A DNA stretch of 32,077 nt from Elusimicrobia bacterium RIFOXYA12_FULL_57_11 (GTDB taxonomy: Bacteria > Elusimicrobiota > Elusimicrobia > Elusimicrobiales > UBA9959): the NCBI GenBank assembly GCA_001800275.1, contig MGVB01000129.1, positions 1 to 32,077 of the forward strand, written 5' to 3'. The notes under the pieces were generated by a model, which ran no database searches, was not told the DNA's origin, and saw nothing but the letters and a program-made list of their open reading frames with translations. A program made the translations under genes and the position numbers. This document shows, one piece after another, positions 1 through 8,999 of the stretch. The stretch's first letter is position 1. Every line of letters starts with the position of its first letter.

Positions 1-52
1 TAAGCCGCCCGCCAATATAACCCGTAGGGCCGGTAACCAGGATAGTTTTCAT
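1..52 (-). CDS. NAD(P)-binding SDR/epimerase family protein, N-terminus only (partial)
   Basis: Only the first 17 codons lie in the window; the gene runs off the left edge. They begin at an ATG and read MKTILVTGPTGYIGGRL, the glycine-rich TGxxGxxG dinucleotide-binding loop plus first beta strand of extended short-chain dehydrogenases and NAD-dependent epimerases. This loop binds the pyrophosphate of NAD(P). Substrate cannot be judged from this piece: sugar-nucleotide epimerase, NmrA-like and complex-I-associated SDRs share it. The gene starts 39 nt after the stop of the upstream AAA+ gene on the same strand, so the two may be co-transcribed. No Shine-Dalgarno sequence is evident. Confidence 0.75.
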   Translation of the reverse strand, partial: MKTILVTGPTGYIGGRL

Positions 53-91
53 TGATGGTTAAAAAAAACACGCGGGGACGGAGGCGGCACG

Positions 92-1570
92 CTAGACCGG
101 CAGAATATTCCTTTCTTTAGCCCAGCTGCGCAGCAGCCCCACGGATTCGGACTTTATAACGGACAGCGGACGGGTAAGCTTCAACTGCTCCAGCACATGC
201 CGGGTTGAGATTTTTTCCCCGGAACCCGAAGCGCTGTACAGGGCTGAAATAACGGCCTGTTCTATTTCAGCGCCGCTGAACCCTTCGCAATTCGCGGCCA
301 GGCCGGCCACATCGAACAGGGCGGGGGCAAGCGCGCGCTTTTCCAGGTGGATCCTTATTATCCCTTCCCGTGCGGCAGCGTCGGGGAGGTCGGCGAAAAA
401 TATCTCGTCGAAACGGCCCTTGCGCAGCAGCTCCGGCGGCAGGCTGTTAATATCGTTGGAGGTGGCGGCGATGAACGAGCGGTCCTTGCGCTCCTGCATC
501 CAGGTAAGCATGGTCCCCAGCACCCGCTTGGAAACCCCGCCATCCACCTCACCTGAAGAAGCGGCGAATATTTTTTCTATCTCGTCTACCCAAAGGCAGA
601 CCGGCGCCAGGCGCTCTACCGTGGCCAGGGCCCTGCGCAGATTCTCCTCGGTTTCGCCTATATACTTGGAGTAAAGCCGGTTAAGGTCCAGGCGGTAAAG
701 CGGGATAGCCAGCTCCCCGGAGATAACCTTTGCGGCCAGGGATTTACCGCAGCCCTGTACCCCCAGCAGCAGGAGGCCCTTGGGCGGCGGCAGCGGGCAC
801 TCGGTTAAAAAAGATTTCCGGCGATCCTGCACCCAGCGCTTCAGATTCTCAAAACCGGCTATGGCATTTTCATGCTCGGCGCCGAAATACTCCAGTATCC
901 CGTCCCGGTCAAAGGCCTCTTTTTTAAACTTCTCTATCACCGCCAGATCCGCCAGGTCAAACCGCGCGTCCTGCAGCAGGCAGATATTGAGCACGTTACG
1001 CACCTGCTGAAGCGAAAGACCTTTAAGAGTTTTAACCACACGGCGCAGCGTTTCCGGCGGCATATCCACCTCAAGGTGGACGCCTGAAAGTTTAAATTCC
1101 GAAACCGCCCGGTTGATCTCAGCCAACAGTTGCTTCTCGTCCGGATAGCCGCCAGATATGCGGGCGGCAAGAGCGGCAAGGTCAGCAGGCAGTTTCGCCT
1201 CGGCACCCAGCAGCACCACGGTAGTGGGCGTGTTCTTTATACTGTTCAGGATATCCTTGAAAAGACGGGCGGCGACCGCCTCGCCCAGGAACCGGTCGAG
1301 GTCGCAAAAAACGAATAAGGCGCGGTGGGGGTCCTTAATAAGATCGTTCACCACCCGCAGCATCGTCACCGCGTCGTTGGTCTTATAAAAAGCGTTTTGA
1401 TTAGCGCCTATGCGCAGGCCCTTGCTGAGGGTCCAGGAGTAAAAGGTCAAAGACTGGTCCTGCGCCACGCCGTGGAGCTGGCCCGTAACATAATCCTCGT
1501 CCATGGTATCTACGAGCACCAGCGGGTAGCGGGATTTTATAAGGAGTGAAATTTCTTCTTCGAAATTCAT
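92..1570 (-). CDS. Ycf46-like AAA+ ATPase
   Basis: A 492-aa cytoplasmic AAA+ protein. The N-terminal third (about 1-220) is the degenerate domain typical of the Ycf46 family of cyanobacteria and plastids. The AAA module follows, with Walker A GVQGCGKS at 270-277, Walker B VCLWVDEIEK at 324-333, a sensor-1-like ATSND at 369-373 and the arginine-finger region RKGRFDE at 383-389. The one-module layout, length and the GxxGCGKSLxAK form of Walker A fit Ycf46 better than FtsH or p97. The family's function is poorly known; in cyanobacteria it has been linked to photosynthesis and inorganic-carbon regulation, which cannot apply simply here. ATP hydrolysis is expected because both Walker motifs are intact. 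The gene follows tRNA-Arg and a structured intergenic element on the same strand. Confidence 0.85.
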   Translation of the reverse strand: MNFEEEISLLIKSRYPLVLVDTMDEDYVTGQLHGVAQDQSLTFYSWTLSKGLRIGANQNAFYKTNDAVTMLRVVNDLIKDPHRALFVFCDLDRFLGEAVAARLFKDILNSIKNTPTTVVLLGAEAKLPADLAALAARISGGYPDEKQLLAEINRAVSEFKLSGVHLEVDMPPETLRRVVKTLKGLSLQQVRNVLNICLLQDARFDLADLAVIEKFKKEAFDRDGILEYFGAEHENAIAGFENLKRWVQDRRKSFLTECPLPPPKGLLLLGVQGCGKSLAAKVISGELAIPLYRLDLNRLYSKYIGETEENLRRALATVERLAPVCLWVDEIEKIFAASSGEVDGGVSKRVLGTMLTWMQERKDRSFIAATSNDINSLPPELLRKGRFDEIFFADLPDAAAREGIIRIHLEKRALAPALFDVAGLAANCEGFSGAEIEQAVISALYSASGSGEKISTRHVLEQLKLTRPLSVIKSESVGLLRSWAKERNILPV

Positions 1571-1622
1571 AAATAGGTTGCTGCGAACTGTTCACGCCCG
1601 GCAGGTGAGGACCGGCTTTAGA

Positions 1623-1778
1623 GCACAGCATAAGTATGCTGTGCGGAGTCTGGAATCGGTCACAGCTCTCTCCCTCGCCGTCGCTCGGTCGAGGCCGCGA
1701 CCCTGGCTCACCGCTGCGGACAGCTGCCCTCGCGGTTCCGCCTTTCGATTCCTGACGCGGGCCATAATTATGGCCCGC
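1623..1778. repeat. Structured intergenic element bounded by two palindromes
   Basis: Two long palindromes frame this 156-bp segment. At 1757-1778 there is a perfect 22-bp palindrome centred on CATAATTATG. At 1623-1644 there is a 22-bp hairpin sequence with 10-bp perfect arms (gcacagcata / tatgctgtgc) around a 2-nt centre. Between them a further inverted pair, GGAATCG at 1652-1658 and CGATTCC at 1746-1752, could close a stem around a GC-rich core. The block fills nearly all of the 231-bp gap between tRNA-Arg and the AAA+ gene and contains no supported ORF. It could be a non-autonomous repeat (MITE-like) or a structured RNA. It is not an ordinary terminator, because no T-run follows either arm. 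Confidence 0.6.
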
Positions 1779-1801
1779 TCCGGGTTCCTTATAACAGAAT
1801 T

Positions 1802-1876
1802 TGGTGCGCCCGGCAGGAATCGAACCTGCACTAGAAGCTTCGGAGGCTCCTGTGATATCCATTTCACCACGGGCGC
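1802..1876 (-). tRNA. tRNA-Arg, anticodon CCG
   Basis: A complete cloverleaf can be folded on the minus strand. The acceptor stem is GCGCCCG/CGGGCGC (1870-1876 with 1806-1812). There is a D arm, an anticodon stem GGAGC/GCTTC around the loop CTCCGAA with anticodon CCG (1841-1843), a short variable loop, and a T arm GCAGG-TTCGATT-CCTGC. Discriminator A and an encoded CCA follow (1802-1805). CCG reads the CGG arginine codon. The 5' end lies 33 nt after the stop of the FlgO/MORN gene on the same strand, and no separate promoter is obvious, so it may be processed from a longer alaS-side transcript. Confidence 0.93.
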
Positions 1877-1909
1877 GAAAACTAAAACCTGCACAACCGT
1901 ACCGCGGGA

Positions 1910-3226
1910 TCAGTTTTTTGAGGCGTATTTTTTTTCAGTCGCCACATTCCCGTCCTTATCGAAATCCCGGAGCACAGAAAGCCTGTTCCCGGCAAAAACA
2001 AATTCTTTTTCCAGCTTGCCTTTCCCTGAATACGCCCGGGCGATCCCGTCCGGGCATTCCTTCTGTTCGGAAACTATGTTAAGTTTTCCGTCCACTGTTA
2101 TTTTACAAAGATATTTGCCATCTTCGTAAAAGCTGAACTCCCCCCCGCGGGCCAGTTTTACGGATTTCACGGTTATGGCCCTTTCGGCCGGGGCCGCCGC
2201 CACATGCCCGGCCGCGTAAAAAGTTTCGAATTTAACCGCCCCTTTATCGTCATATTCCCTGAAATACCCATCGGGAACGCCGTTCCTGAAATTCTGCTCG
2301 AACCGAAGCTTTCCGTTCTCATTGAATATTTTCACGGGGCCATCCAGCTGCCCGGCGCTGTAATACGCCTCGTTCTCAAGCCTGCCTCCGGGGAAATATG
2401 TTTTCAACGCCCCGTATTCCCTGGAATTTACCAGGATCTTTTCCGTTTTCAAAGCCCCGTCCCCGTAATATTCCCGGTAAACGCCGTCGGGCAGGGGCCC
2501 GGCGCTTTTCAGACGCCTGCCGTCTTTGCCGAAAACCTCTTCAGCGATAACCGCCTTACCTCGAAAATACGTCTTCTGGACCCTGCCGGATTTAAAATGT
2601 ACGGAACGGAAAGTATAACCTTCTTTCCCGCGAAAGCGGGCGACAAGCGCTTCCACATTGTCGCCGGCCGCTTTGCGCGCGGCCGGGTAATCTTTCCAGG
2701 TCTTTTTTATGGTTATTTTTTCAGCCACCACTATTTTGGCGGTCTGGACTATCAGTACCCTGGCATTTATTTCAACTTCATCTTCGCCCACGTCGTTCAA
2801 AGTCCCGGTCAGTACCGCTTCCGCGCCCAGCAGTTTCCCGACTTGCTGGGTAGACGCCTCATCCGTGGCCCCCGAAGCCTGCAGTTTCAACTCACCCGCC
2901 ACTTTTTGAAGGAGATTCCTTTCCATGAGCGTTATTTTCTTGTTTTTCGCGAAAAGAGTGGTCAACCGCTCCTGCACGACCACCGGGCCATCCGACCATT
3001 TCCCGTCGATATAGGGAAATTCCAGAACGGCCAGCTTGATATTCGGATAATCCTCAATGCCCCGCTGGAGTTTCACGGAAAGCTTTTCGAAGGGCCCCGC
3101 AAAAACCGGGAGGCAGCTGAACATCAAGACCAGAAAAAAACCAAACTTGCCGGGGAAAGTGGCCGCATGACCCGCTTTAAAAGAGAGATAACCCATAGTT
3201 CCCATGCAAAATCTGCGCTTATGCAC
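1910..3226 (-). CDS. Exported FlgO-like protein with MORN-variant (YwqK-type) repeats
   Basis: A 438-aa protein with a late signal sequence (hydrophobic run about 28-43, likely cleavage after PVFA-G). Residues about 60-200 resemble the FlgO/CsgG-like fold of exported proteins: ValLEFPYIDGKWSDGP, a LMERNLLQKV segment and GAEAVLTGTLNDVG are typical. From about 215 to 400 there is a series of about 20-residue units such as YREYYGDGALKTE and GPVKIFNENGKLRFE. These match the MORN-variant/YwqK antitoxin-type beta repeats. The GTG start at 3226 overlaps the end of alaS by 8 nt; ATG at 3205 is an alternative and leaves the signal peptide intact. The role is unknown, probably periplasmic or outer-membrane associated. 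The pairing of the two domains is unusual; coupling to alaS is probably only positional. Confidence 0.75.
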   Translation of the reverse strand: MHKRRFCMGTMGYLSFKAGHAATFPGKFGFFLVLMFSCLPVFAGPFEKLSVKLQRGIEDYPNIKLAVLEFPYIDGKWSDGPVVVQERLTTLFAKNKKITLMERNLLQKVAGELKLQASGATDEASTQQVGKLLGAEAVLTGTLNDVGEDEVEINARVLIVQTAKIVVAEKITIKKTWKDYPAARKAAGDNVEALVARFRGKEGYTFRSVHFKSGRVQKTYFRGKAVIAEEVFGKDGRRLKSAGPLPDGVYREYYGDGALKTEKILVNSREYGALKTYFPGGRLENEAYYSAGQLDGPVKIFNENGKLRFEQNFRNGVPDGYFREYDDKGAVKFETFYAAGHVAAAPAERAITVKSVKLARGGEFSFYEDGKYLCKITVDGKLNIVSEQKECPDGIARAYSGKGKLEKEFVFAGNRLSVLRDFDKDGNVATEKKYASKN

Positions 3227-5870
3227 GCTTTCCGGCTATCTCCAGAAGTTGCTTTTCAAAAGCGGGCATACTGGGCGGGATCTCTCCCCCGCCCTGGGCA
3301 AAGTCCTTGCGGCCGCCGCCCGAGCCGTTGATAGCCGCCGCCACCCCCTTGGCTATGGCGGAAGCGTCGGCTTTAACGTCGCCGGTATGCGTTATTATAA
3401 AGGAAAACTTGTCTTCGGCCCTGGAGTAGATGAACAACAAAGAGGCCTTGAGGCCCCTTTTTATCTCGTCGGAAAGGCCGCGCAGCTCTTTCATCTCCAG
3501 CAGGCCCGCATCGCAAACAACGAAGCTGGAACCGGAGCCATCTATGCTTTCCGACAGGGTTTTCCGGTTTTCCCCTGCGTGGAGGGGCTGGGCAGATTTG
3601 CCTTTGCCGGATTTCAGTTCTTTTATGTTCTGCAACAGCTGCTCCACGCGCGCGGGGAGCTCGCTTGCCGGTACCGAAAGACGGGCGGCAAGCGTTTCCG
3701 CCACGCGGGCCAGCCCGGAAAGGTAGAACACCGCGGCGGGACCCGCCACTCCCTCTATGCGGCGCACGCCGCGCGCCACTGAGGACTCCTTAAGTATCTT
3801 TATCACCAGCAGCTCCCCGGTGCGGTCTATGTGGGTGCCGCCGCAAAGCTCCAGGCTATAGCGGTCTTTTGCGGAGTCAAAGCCGCCGCGGTTGATAAGC
3901 ACGAACCGCGCCGGGTCCTTATATTTCTCACCGAGCAGCGTGGTGGCCCCAAACCGCTCCGCGTCGGCCAGGGGACGCTCGGCCTTGAAAACGCGGTAGT
4001 CCTCGCGCACCGCGGAATTCGAGATCTCCTCAACGCGCGCCAGTTCTTCTTTTGCTGGAGCCCTGGCGATGGTGTAATCGAAACGGAACCTGACCGGGTC
4101 CACTTCCGAGCCCGCCTGGCGCGTTGTTTCGCCGAAAACCTGCTTAAGGGCGGCGTTCAGGACATGGGTGGCCGTATGATTGCAGGCCGTACGGTACCTG
4201 TCGGCGGAAACGCGGGCTATGACCCGCATCCCGGTCTTAAGCGGTTCCTGCACGCGGATTGCGTGAAAGTACACCCTGGCCACCGGCTTTTGCGTGTCGG
4301 AAACCGAGGCGATTTCCCTGCCCCCGGAAAAGAACGAACCGGTGTCCCCGGCCTGGCCGCCGGACTGCGCGTAAAAAGGCGTGGCGTCCAGCACGGCGTA
4401 GCCTTCTTCCCCCTGCGCAAGGCTATCCACTATCTTGCCGCCCGCGTCAAGCAGCCCGATCACGGAGCTTTCGCTTTCAGCCGACTCATACCCGGTAAAA
4501 ATCGTAGCGGGCAGTTTTTCCTCCGCGGTCTGAAAGATGAAAGCGTTCTTCTCTCCGGAATCCTTCCAGCCGGCCTTGGCCACGCCCTGAGCGGCCTTGC
4601 GGGCCTCTTCGAAGCCCTTATCGTCCACCGGCACGCCTTTTTTCAGCGCCAGCTCGCGGGTAAGCTCCAGCGGGAAACCGTAGGTTTCATACAGGCTGAA
4701 AGCCTCTTTGCCGGGGATCCCGCGGGGGTGTTTGGCCAGCAGGTCCGATAGATACTTCTCGCCGGTTTCAAGCGTTTCTATAAACCCCTGCTCCTCGGAG
4801 CGCAAAGTCTCGCCTATCTGCCTGGCGGCGGCTTCAACTTCCGGGTAAACACCGCGGAATATCCCGAATATCGCCGGCGTGAGTTTATGCAGGAACGGGT
4901 CCTTCGCGCCCATTACGCGGCCATAGCGGCTGGCCCGGCGTATCAGACGGCGCAGCACATAACCGCGGCCCTCATTGGACGGGATAACGCCTTCGGAGAT
5001 AAGGAAAGAGGCCGCGCGCAGATGCTCGCTTATTATGCGGAAAGCGGAGACGGATTCATCCGAAGCTTTATACTCGGCGTTAAGCAGGGAGGACGCCGCC
5101 TCTATAACCGGGTAGAACAGCGAGGTTTCGAAAGGCGAGTCCTTACCTTCCACAATAAACGCAAGGCGCTCCAGGCCCATGCCCGTGTCGATATTCTTGC
5201 GCGGCAGCGGCTTGAAAGTTCCGTCCGGCTGTTTATCGAACTGGGTAAAAACATGGTTCCAGACCTCTATATACCGGTCGCAGGAACAGGCGCCGGGCCC
5301 GGCGCAGCCCTTATGGGCGTATTTTTCGCCGCGGTCCCAGTACACCTCTGAACAGGGGCCTGACGGCCCGGTGTCGCCCATCGCCCAGAAATTATCCTTG
5401 TCGCCCAGCTCGACTATATGGGAATGCAGATTTTTGGGCAGGATGTTTTCCCAGATAACCCTTGCCTCGGCGTCACGAGGGGCCACCCCGCCGCCGTAGA
5501 TGGACGGGTAAAATCGGTCCGCCGGCAGCTCCATTTCCTTCGTAAAAAAATCCCAGCCCCAGACCAGGGATTCTTTCTTGAAATAATCGCCAAAAGAGAA
5601 ATTGCCCAGCATTTCAAAGAACGTAAGGTGCCGGATGGTTTTTCCCACATTATCTATGTCGGTAGTGCGGAAACTTTTCTGGCAGGAAGCCGCGCGCTTA
5701 AGGTCGCTCTTCAATCCCAGGTAGTACGGCTTGAACTGCACCATGCCGGCCGAAGTGAACAGCAGCGAGGGATCGCCTTCCGGTATCAGCGGGCTGGACT
5801 TGATAACAGGATGTCCGTTCCGGGCGAAAAAATCCAAAAAACTTTTGCGTATCTGGCAGCTTTGCGTCAT
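3219..5870 (-). CDS. alaS: Alanyl-tRNA synthetase
   Basis: Full-length (883 aa) class II AlaRS, which charges tRNA-Ala with alanine using ATP. The catalytic core starts directly at the N-terminus, with motif 2 around 68-98 (RTTDIDNVGKTIRHLTFFEM) and motif 3 near 229-236 (TGMGLERL). The editing domain has the zinc-binding pair HTATH at 565-569 and CGGTH at 676-680, so Ser/Gly clearing should be active. The C-Ala domain ends in the glycine-rich GGGRKDFAQGGG. A cysteine-rich insertion (189-197) is common in bacterial forms. The downstream FlgO/MORN gene overlaps the 3' end by 8 nt. A -10 box TATAAT lies about 40 nt upstream of the start. No strong Shine-Dalgarno sequence is visible. Confidence 0.98.
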   Translation of the reverse strand: MTQSCQIRKSFLDFFARNGHPVIKSSPLIPEGDPSLLFTSAGMVQFKPYYLGLKSDLKRAASCQKSFRTTDIDNVGKTIRHLTFFEMLGNFSFGDYFKKESLVWGWDFFTKEMELPADRFYPSIYGGGVAPRDAEARVIWENILPKNLHSHIVELGDKDNFWAMGDTGPSGPCSEVYWDRGEKYAHKGCAGPGACSCDRYIEVWNHVFTQFDKQPDGTFKPLPRKNIDTGMGLERLAFIVEGKDSPFETSLFYPVIEAASSLLNAEYKASDESVSAFRIISEHLRAASFLISEGVIPSNEGRGYVLRRLIRRASRYGRVMGAKDPFLHKLTPAIFGIFRGVYPEVEAAARQIGETLRSEEQGFIETLETGEKYLSDLLAKHPRGIPGKEAFSLYETYGFPLELTRELALKKGVPVDDKGFEEARKAAQGVAKAGWKDSGEKNAFIFQTAEEKLPATIFTGYESAESESSVIGLLDAGGKIVDSLAQGEEGYAVLDATPFYAQSGGQAGDTGSFFSGGREIASVSDTQKPVARVYFHAIRVQEPLKTGMRVIARVSADRYRTACNHTATHVLNAALKQVFGETTRQAGSEVDPVRFRFDYTIARAPAKEELARVEEISNSAVREDYRVFKAERPLADAERFGATTLLGEKYKDPARFVLINRGGFDSAKDRYSLELCGGTHIDRTGELLVIKILKESSVARGVRRIEGVAGPAAVFYLSGLARVAETLAARLSVPASELPARVEQLLQNIKELKSGKGKSAQPLHAGENRKTLSESIDGSGSSFVVCDAGLLEMKELRGLSDEIKRGLKASLLFIYSRAEDKFSFIITHTGDVKADASAIAKGVAAAINGSGGGRKDFAQGGGEIPPSMPAFEKQLLEIAGKRA

Positions 5871-5908
5871 AAGGTGGACGTATCCTTTGTATATGGTGCT
5901 GAAGTGTA

Positions 5909-5914
5909 ATTATA
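5909..5914 (-). promoter_or_regulatory. Candidate -10 box for alaS
   Basis: A perfect TATAAT on the minus strand, 38 nt upstream of the alaS ATG, would start transcription near 5902 and give a roughly 32-nt leader. No convincing -35 hexamer is found at 16-18 bp. The rest of the 5915-6006 gap shows nothing else. Confidence 0.4.
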
Positions 5915-6006
5915 CAATACTGCCACATACCCGTACTGCCGCCATTACCGCGCCACGCAACCTCCGCAGGTTACCCTGTAAGGCAATAACTTATGGAGCA
6001 TAAAGC

Positions 6007-6040
6007 AAAAAGCCCTCCTTAACAGTAAAGAGGGCTTTTT
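6007..6040 (-). terminator. Intrinsic terminator after pit
   Basis: An 11-bp perfect stem (6007-6017 with 6030-6040) around a 12-nt loop; both flanks are A/T-rich. Read on the minus strand it follows the pit stop codon by 12 nt, and its 3' arm ends in TTTTT. It is symmetric, so it could also stop plus-strand transcription. Confidence 0.85.
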
Positions 6041-6052
6041 ATTCCGGTTAAC

Positions 6053-7043
<991 letters not shown>

Positions 7044-7051
<8 letters not shown>

Positions 7052-7670
7052 TTTTCACCATTATGGACTCGATAACTTTCGCCACATGCTCGCATTTGTC
7101 CAGCGTGCCTTCTGCGACTTCGTATATCTCTTTCCATTTTATTACCATGATAGCGTCTTTCTCGGTATCAAAAAGGCAGCTGATGGCTTTTTCACGCACC
7201 TGGTCGCCCATGTTCTCCAGGCGGTTGATCTCTATGCAATAGTCCAGCACACGGCGCTGGCGCTTGGTATCCGGCATATACTTTACAGCGCTGGCCAGGG
7301 CGGAAGCGGCCTGGTCTATCAGGTCAATGAACTGTGTAAAATGCTCATCCGCGGGATTAAGCTTGTAGAGCTTCACGCGGCCGGCCATGGCATTAAGCAT
7401 GTCCAGCACGTCGTCGAGCTGGTTGGCCAGCGCGTAAATATCCTCGCGGTCTATGGGGGTGATGAAGGTGCGGTTAAGCATGTCGGTTATCTCATGTGTG
7501 AGCGTATCCCCCTCATGTTCCAGATCGTGTATTTTTTTTGTTTCAGCCTCGTCAAGCACCCCGTCCTTCACGGCGGCTTTAAAAAAAGCGGCGGCTTTCA
7601 TCAGGTTCTCGGCCTGAAGATTCAGATAATCGAAAAACTTCACTTCTTTCGGCATGAAATTAATGGCCAT
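7044..7670 (-). CDS. DUF47 (PhoU-like) phosphate transport accessory protein
   Basis: A 208-aa all-helical cytoplasmic protein of the DUF47/YkaA family, relatives of PhoU. The segments HDLEHEGDTLTHEITDMLNRTFITPIDREDIYALANQLDDVLD are diagnostic; the acidic E-x3-D clusters are those that bind metal in PhoU-like folds. Members are nearly always encoded next to PiT transporters and are thought to modulate them. The start is well supported: AGGAG sits 5 nt before ATG at 7670. It is first in the two-gene DUF47-pit operon, 49 nt downstream of the Pho box. Confidence 0.93.
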
Positions 7671-7699
7671 ATTTTCTCCTTAGTATCCGGTTGACTACC

Positions 7700-7705
7700 A
7701 GCATA
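7700..7705 (-). promoter_or_regulatory. Candidate -10 box of the DUF47-pit promoter
   Basis: TATGCT on the minus strand, 13 nt downstream of the last Pho repeat, in the spacing seen when the activator replaces a -35 box. Transcription would begin near 7693, leaving a short leader that carries the AGGAG ribosome site. Confidence 0.45.
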
Positions 7706-7718
7706 GTTTAGGAAAAGC

Positions 7719-7758
7719 GCATAAAGGCTGTTTAAAGCCCGTGTAAAATGCGTGTAAA
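7719..7758 (-). promoter_or_regulatory. Pho box: four 7-bp direct repeats at 11-bp period
   Basis: On the minus strand TTTACAC (7752-7758), TTTACAC (7741-7747), TTTAAAC (7730-7736) and TTTATGC (7719-7725) are spaced exactly 11 bp apart, one per helical turn. This is the architecture recognised by OmpR-type PhoB/PhoP dimers, and the unit resembles the TTnACA repeats of Bacillus PhoP. It lies between phoR and the DUF47-pit operon and points towards DUF47. No other candidate operator is seen in this 111-bp gap. Confidence 0.75.
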
Positions 7759-7781
7759 TCAAGGCCCTGGCGCCGGGCGCT

Positions 7782-8996
7782 TTATTTGGGGAGGGTAAAC
7801 CAGAAGACGGAGCCGCGGCCCTCGGCGCTTTCAACGCCCACGCCGCCGCCGTGAAGTTCAACAAGGTGCTTTACTATGGAAAGGCCGAGCCCGGTGCCGC
7901 CCAGTTCGCGGGAACGCGCTTTATCAACGCGGTAGAAACGCTCGAAGATCCTGGGCAAATGCCCTGCGGATATGCCCGGACCGGTATCTTCTATACAGAT
8001 CTTTACCGCGCCGCTCTCATCTGCGGCTGAAATCTTTATTTCACCGCCTTCACGGTTATATTTAGCCGCATTCTCCGTAAGGTTTATAAGCACCTGGGAA
8101 AGTTTATCCCGGTCGGCATTTACCTCAAGCCCGGCCGCTATACGGTTCAAAAGGGAGATCTTTTTTTTCACCAGTATCTCCGCCAGGCCGCGGCCGGTAT
8201 CTTCCACCAGAGCCTTCAGCGCTACCGGGGCTTTTTCCAGGACAATCCGGCCAGATTCCGCGTAAGACAGCTTAAGCAGGTCGTTGACCAGATTATCCAG
8301 GCGTACGGCCTGCTCGTATATGCTGCGGGCGAAGCCGGGCCCATGCTCGCGGTCTTCAAGCGCGCCGTTAAGCAGGGTTTCCGCGCAGCCTTTTATAGCG
8401 GTAAGCGGGGTTTTCAGCTCATGCGACACATTGGCGACAAAATCCCGCCGCATAGCTTCAAGCTTACGCGGCCCGGTGATGTCGCGCGCCACCAGCACGC
8501 AACCGCCTATCACACCGTTCTCCACTATTGGCGACGCGCTTACGCTCAGCACGGTGCCAGGGGAGGCGGACGGTTCCAGCTCGAAAGAAACGGGAGCGCC
8601 GCTGGACAGCGCCTTCAGGGCCGCGGAGGACAGTTCCGGCCCGCCGGGCAGGCCGGACAGGCGCATCCCCTCGGCGGCAAACCCCCTGACCCCCATAAGC
8701 TGGCGCGCGCGCGGGTTGATGCGTGTTACAACGCCGCCGCCGTCCGTAACCAGGATAGCTTCGGACATATCACGAAAAGCGGCCTCCAGCTCGAGCCGGC
8801 GCAATTCCGCCTCGCGCATTCTCAGGCTTATCTCCCCCGCCATATAATTAAGCGTTTCGGAAAGTTTTTTCAGCTCGCCGGAGGAACCGGCCGGGATACG
8901 GTAGTCAAAATCCCCGGCCGCAAAGCGTTCTGAGCCGGCAATTATCTCACCGAACTGTCCGCCAAGAAATAATTTAAACCGGGAAAGCAAGCTCAT
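7782..8996 (-). CDS. phoR: PhoR-like sensor histidine kinase lacking membrane segments
   Basis: A 404-aa kinase. It begins almost directly with a HAMP-like segment (about 10-60), followed by a PAS domain (about 70-175), HisKA with the phospho-acceptor His192 in VSHELKTPL, and HATPase_c. The latter has the N box NLTENAAKYN (305-314), DTGPG (337-341) and GGTGLGL (366-372). All catalytic motifs are intact. Unlike most PhoR proteins there is no N-terminal transmembrane pair. The ATG lies 3 nt after the phoB stop, so a longer N-terminus would have to overlap phoB. It probably phosphorylates the adjacent PhoB; phosphate sensing would have to come through the PAS domain or partners such as DUF47. 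GGAATAAAAC before the ATG is a weak ribosome site. Confidence 0.9.
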   Translation of the reverse strand: MSLLSRFKLFLGGQFGEIIAGSERFAAGDFDYRIPAGSSGELKKLSETLNYMAGEISLRMREAELRRLELEAAFRDMSEAILVTDGGGVVTRINPRARQLMGVRGFAAEGMRLSGLPGGPELSSAALKALSSGAPVSFELEPSASPGTVLSVSASPIVENGVIGGCVLVARDITGPRKLEAMRRDFVANVSHELKTPLTAIKGCAETLLNGALEDREHGPGFARSIYEQAVRLDNLVNDLLKLSYAESGRIVLEKAPVALKALVEDTGRGLAEILVKKKISLLNRIAAGLEVNADRDKLSQVLINLTENAAKYNREGGEIKISAADESGAVKICIEDTGPGISAGHLPRIFERFYRVDKARSRELGGTGLGLSIVKHLVELHGGGVGVESAEGRGSVFWFTLPK

Positions 8997-8999
8997 GTT

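Noticed and set aside
2204-3331. Plus-strand open frame of 375 codons opposite the FlgO/MORN gene and the alaS end
   Set aside because: It mirrors the minus-strand genes, has no recognisable domain, and crosses two real genes; a shadow of GC-rich codons.
3831-4751. Plus-strand open frame of 306 codons inside alaS
   Set aside because: Wholly antisense to the conserved AlaRS editing domain; composition is not protein-like.
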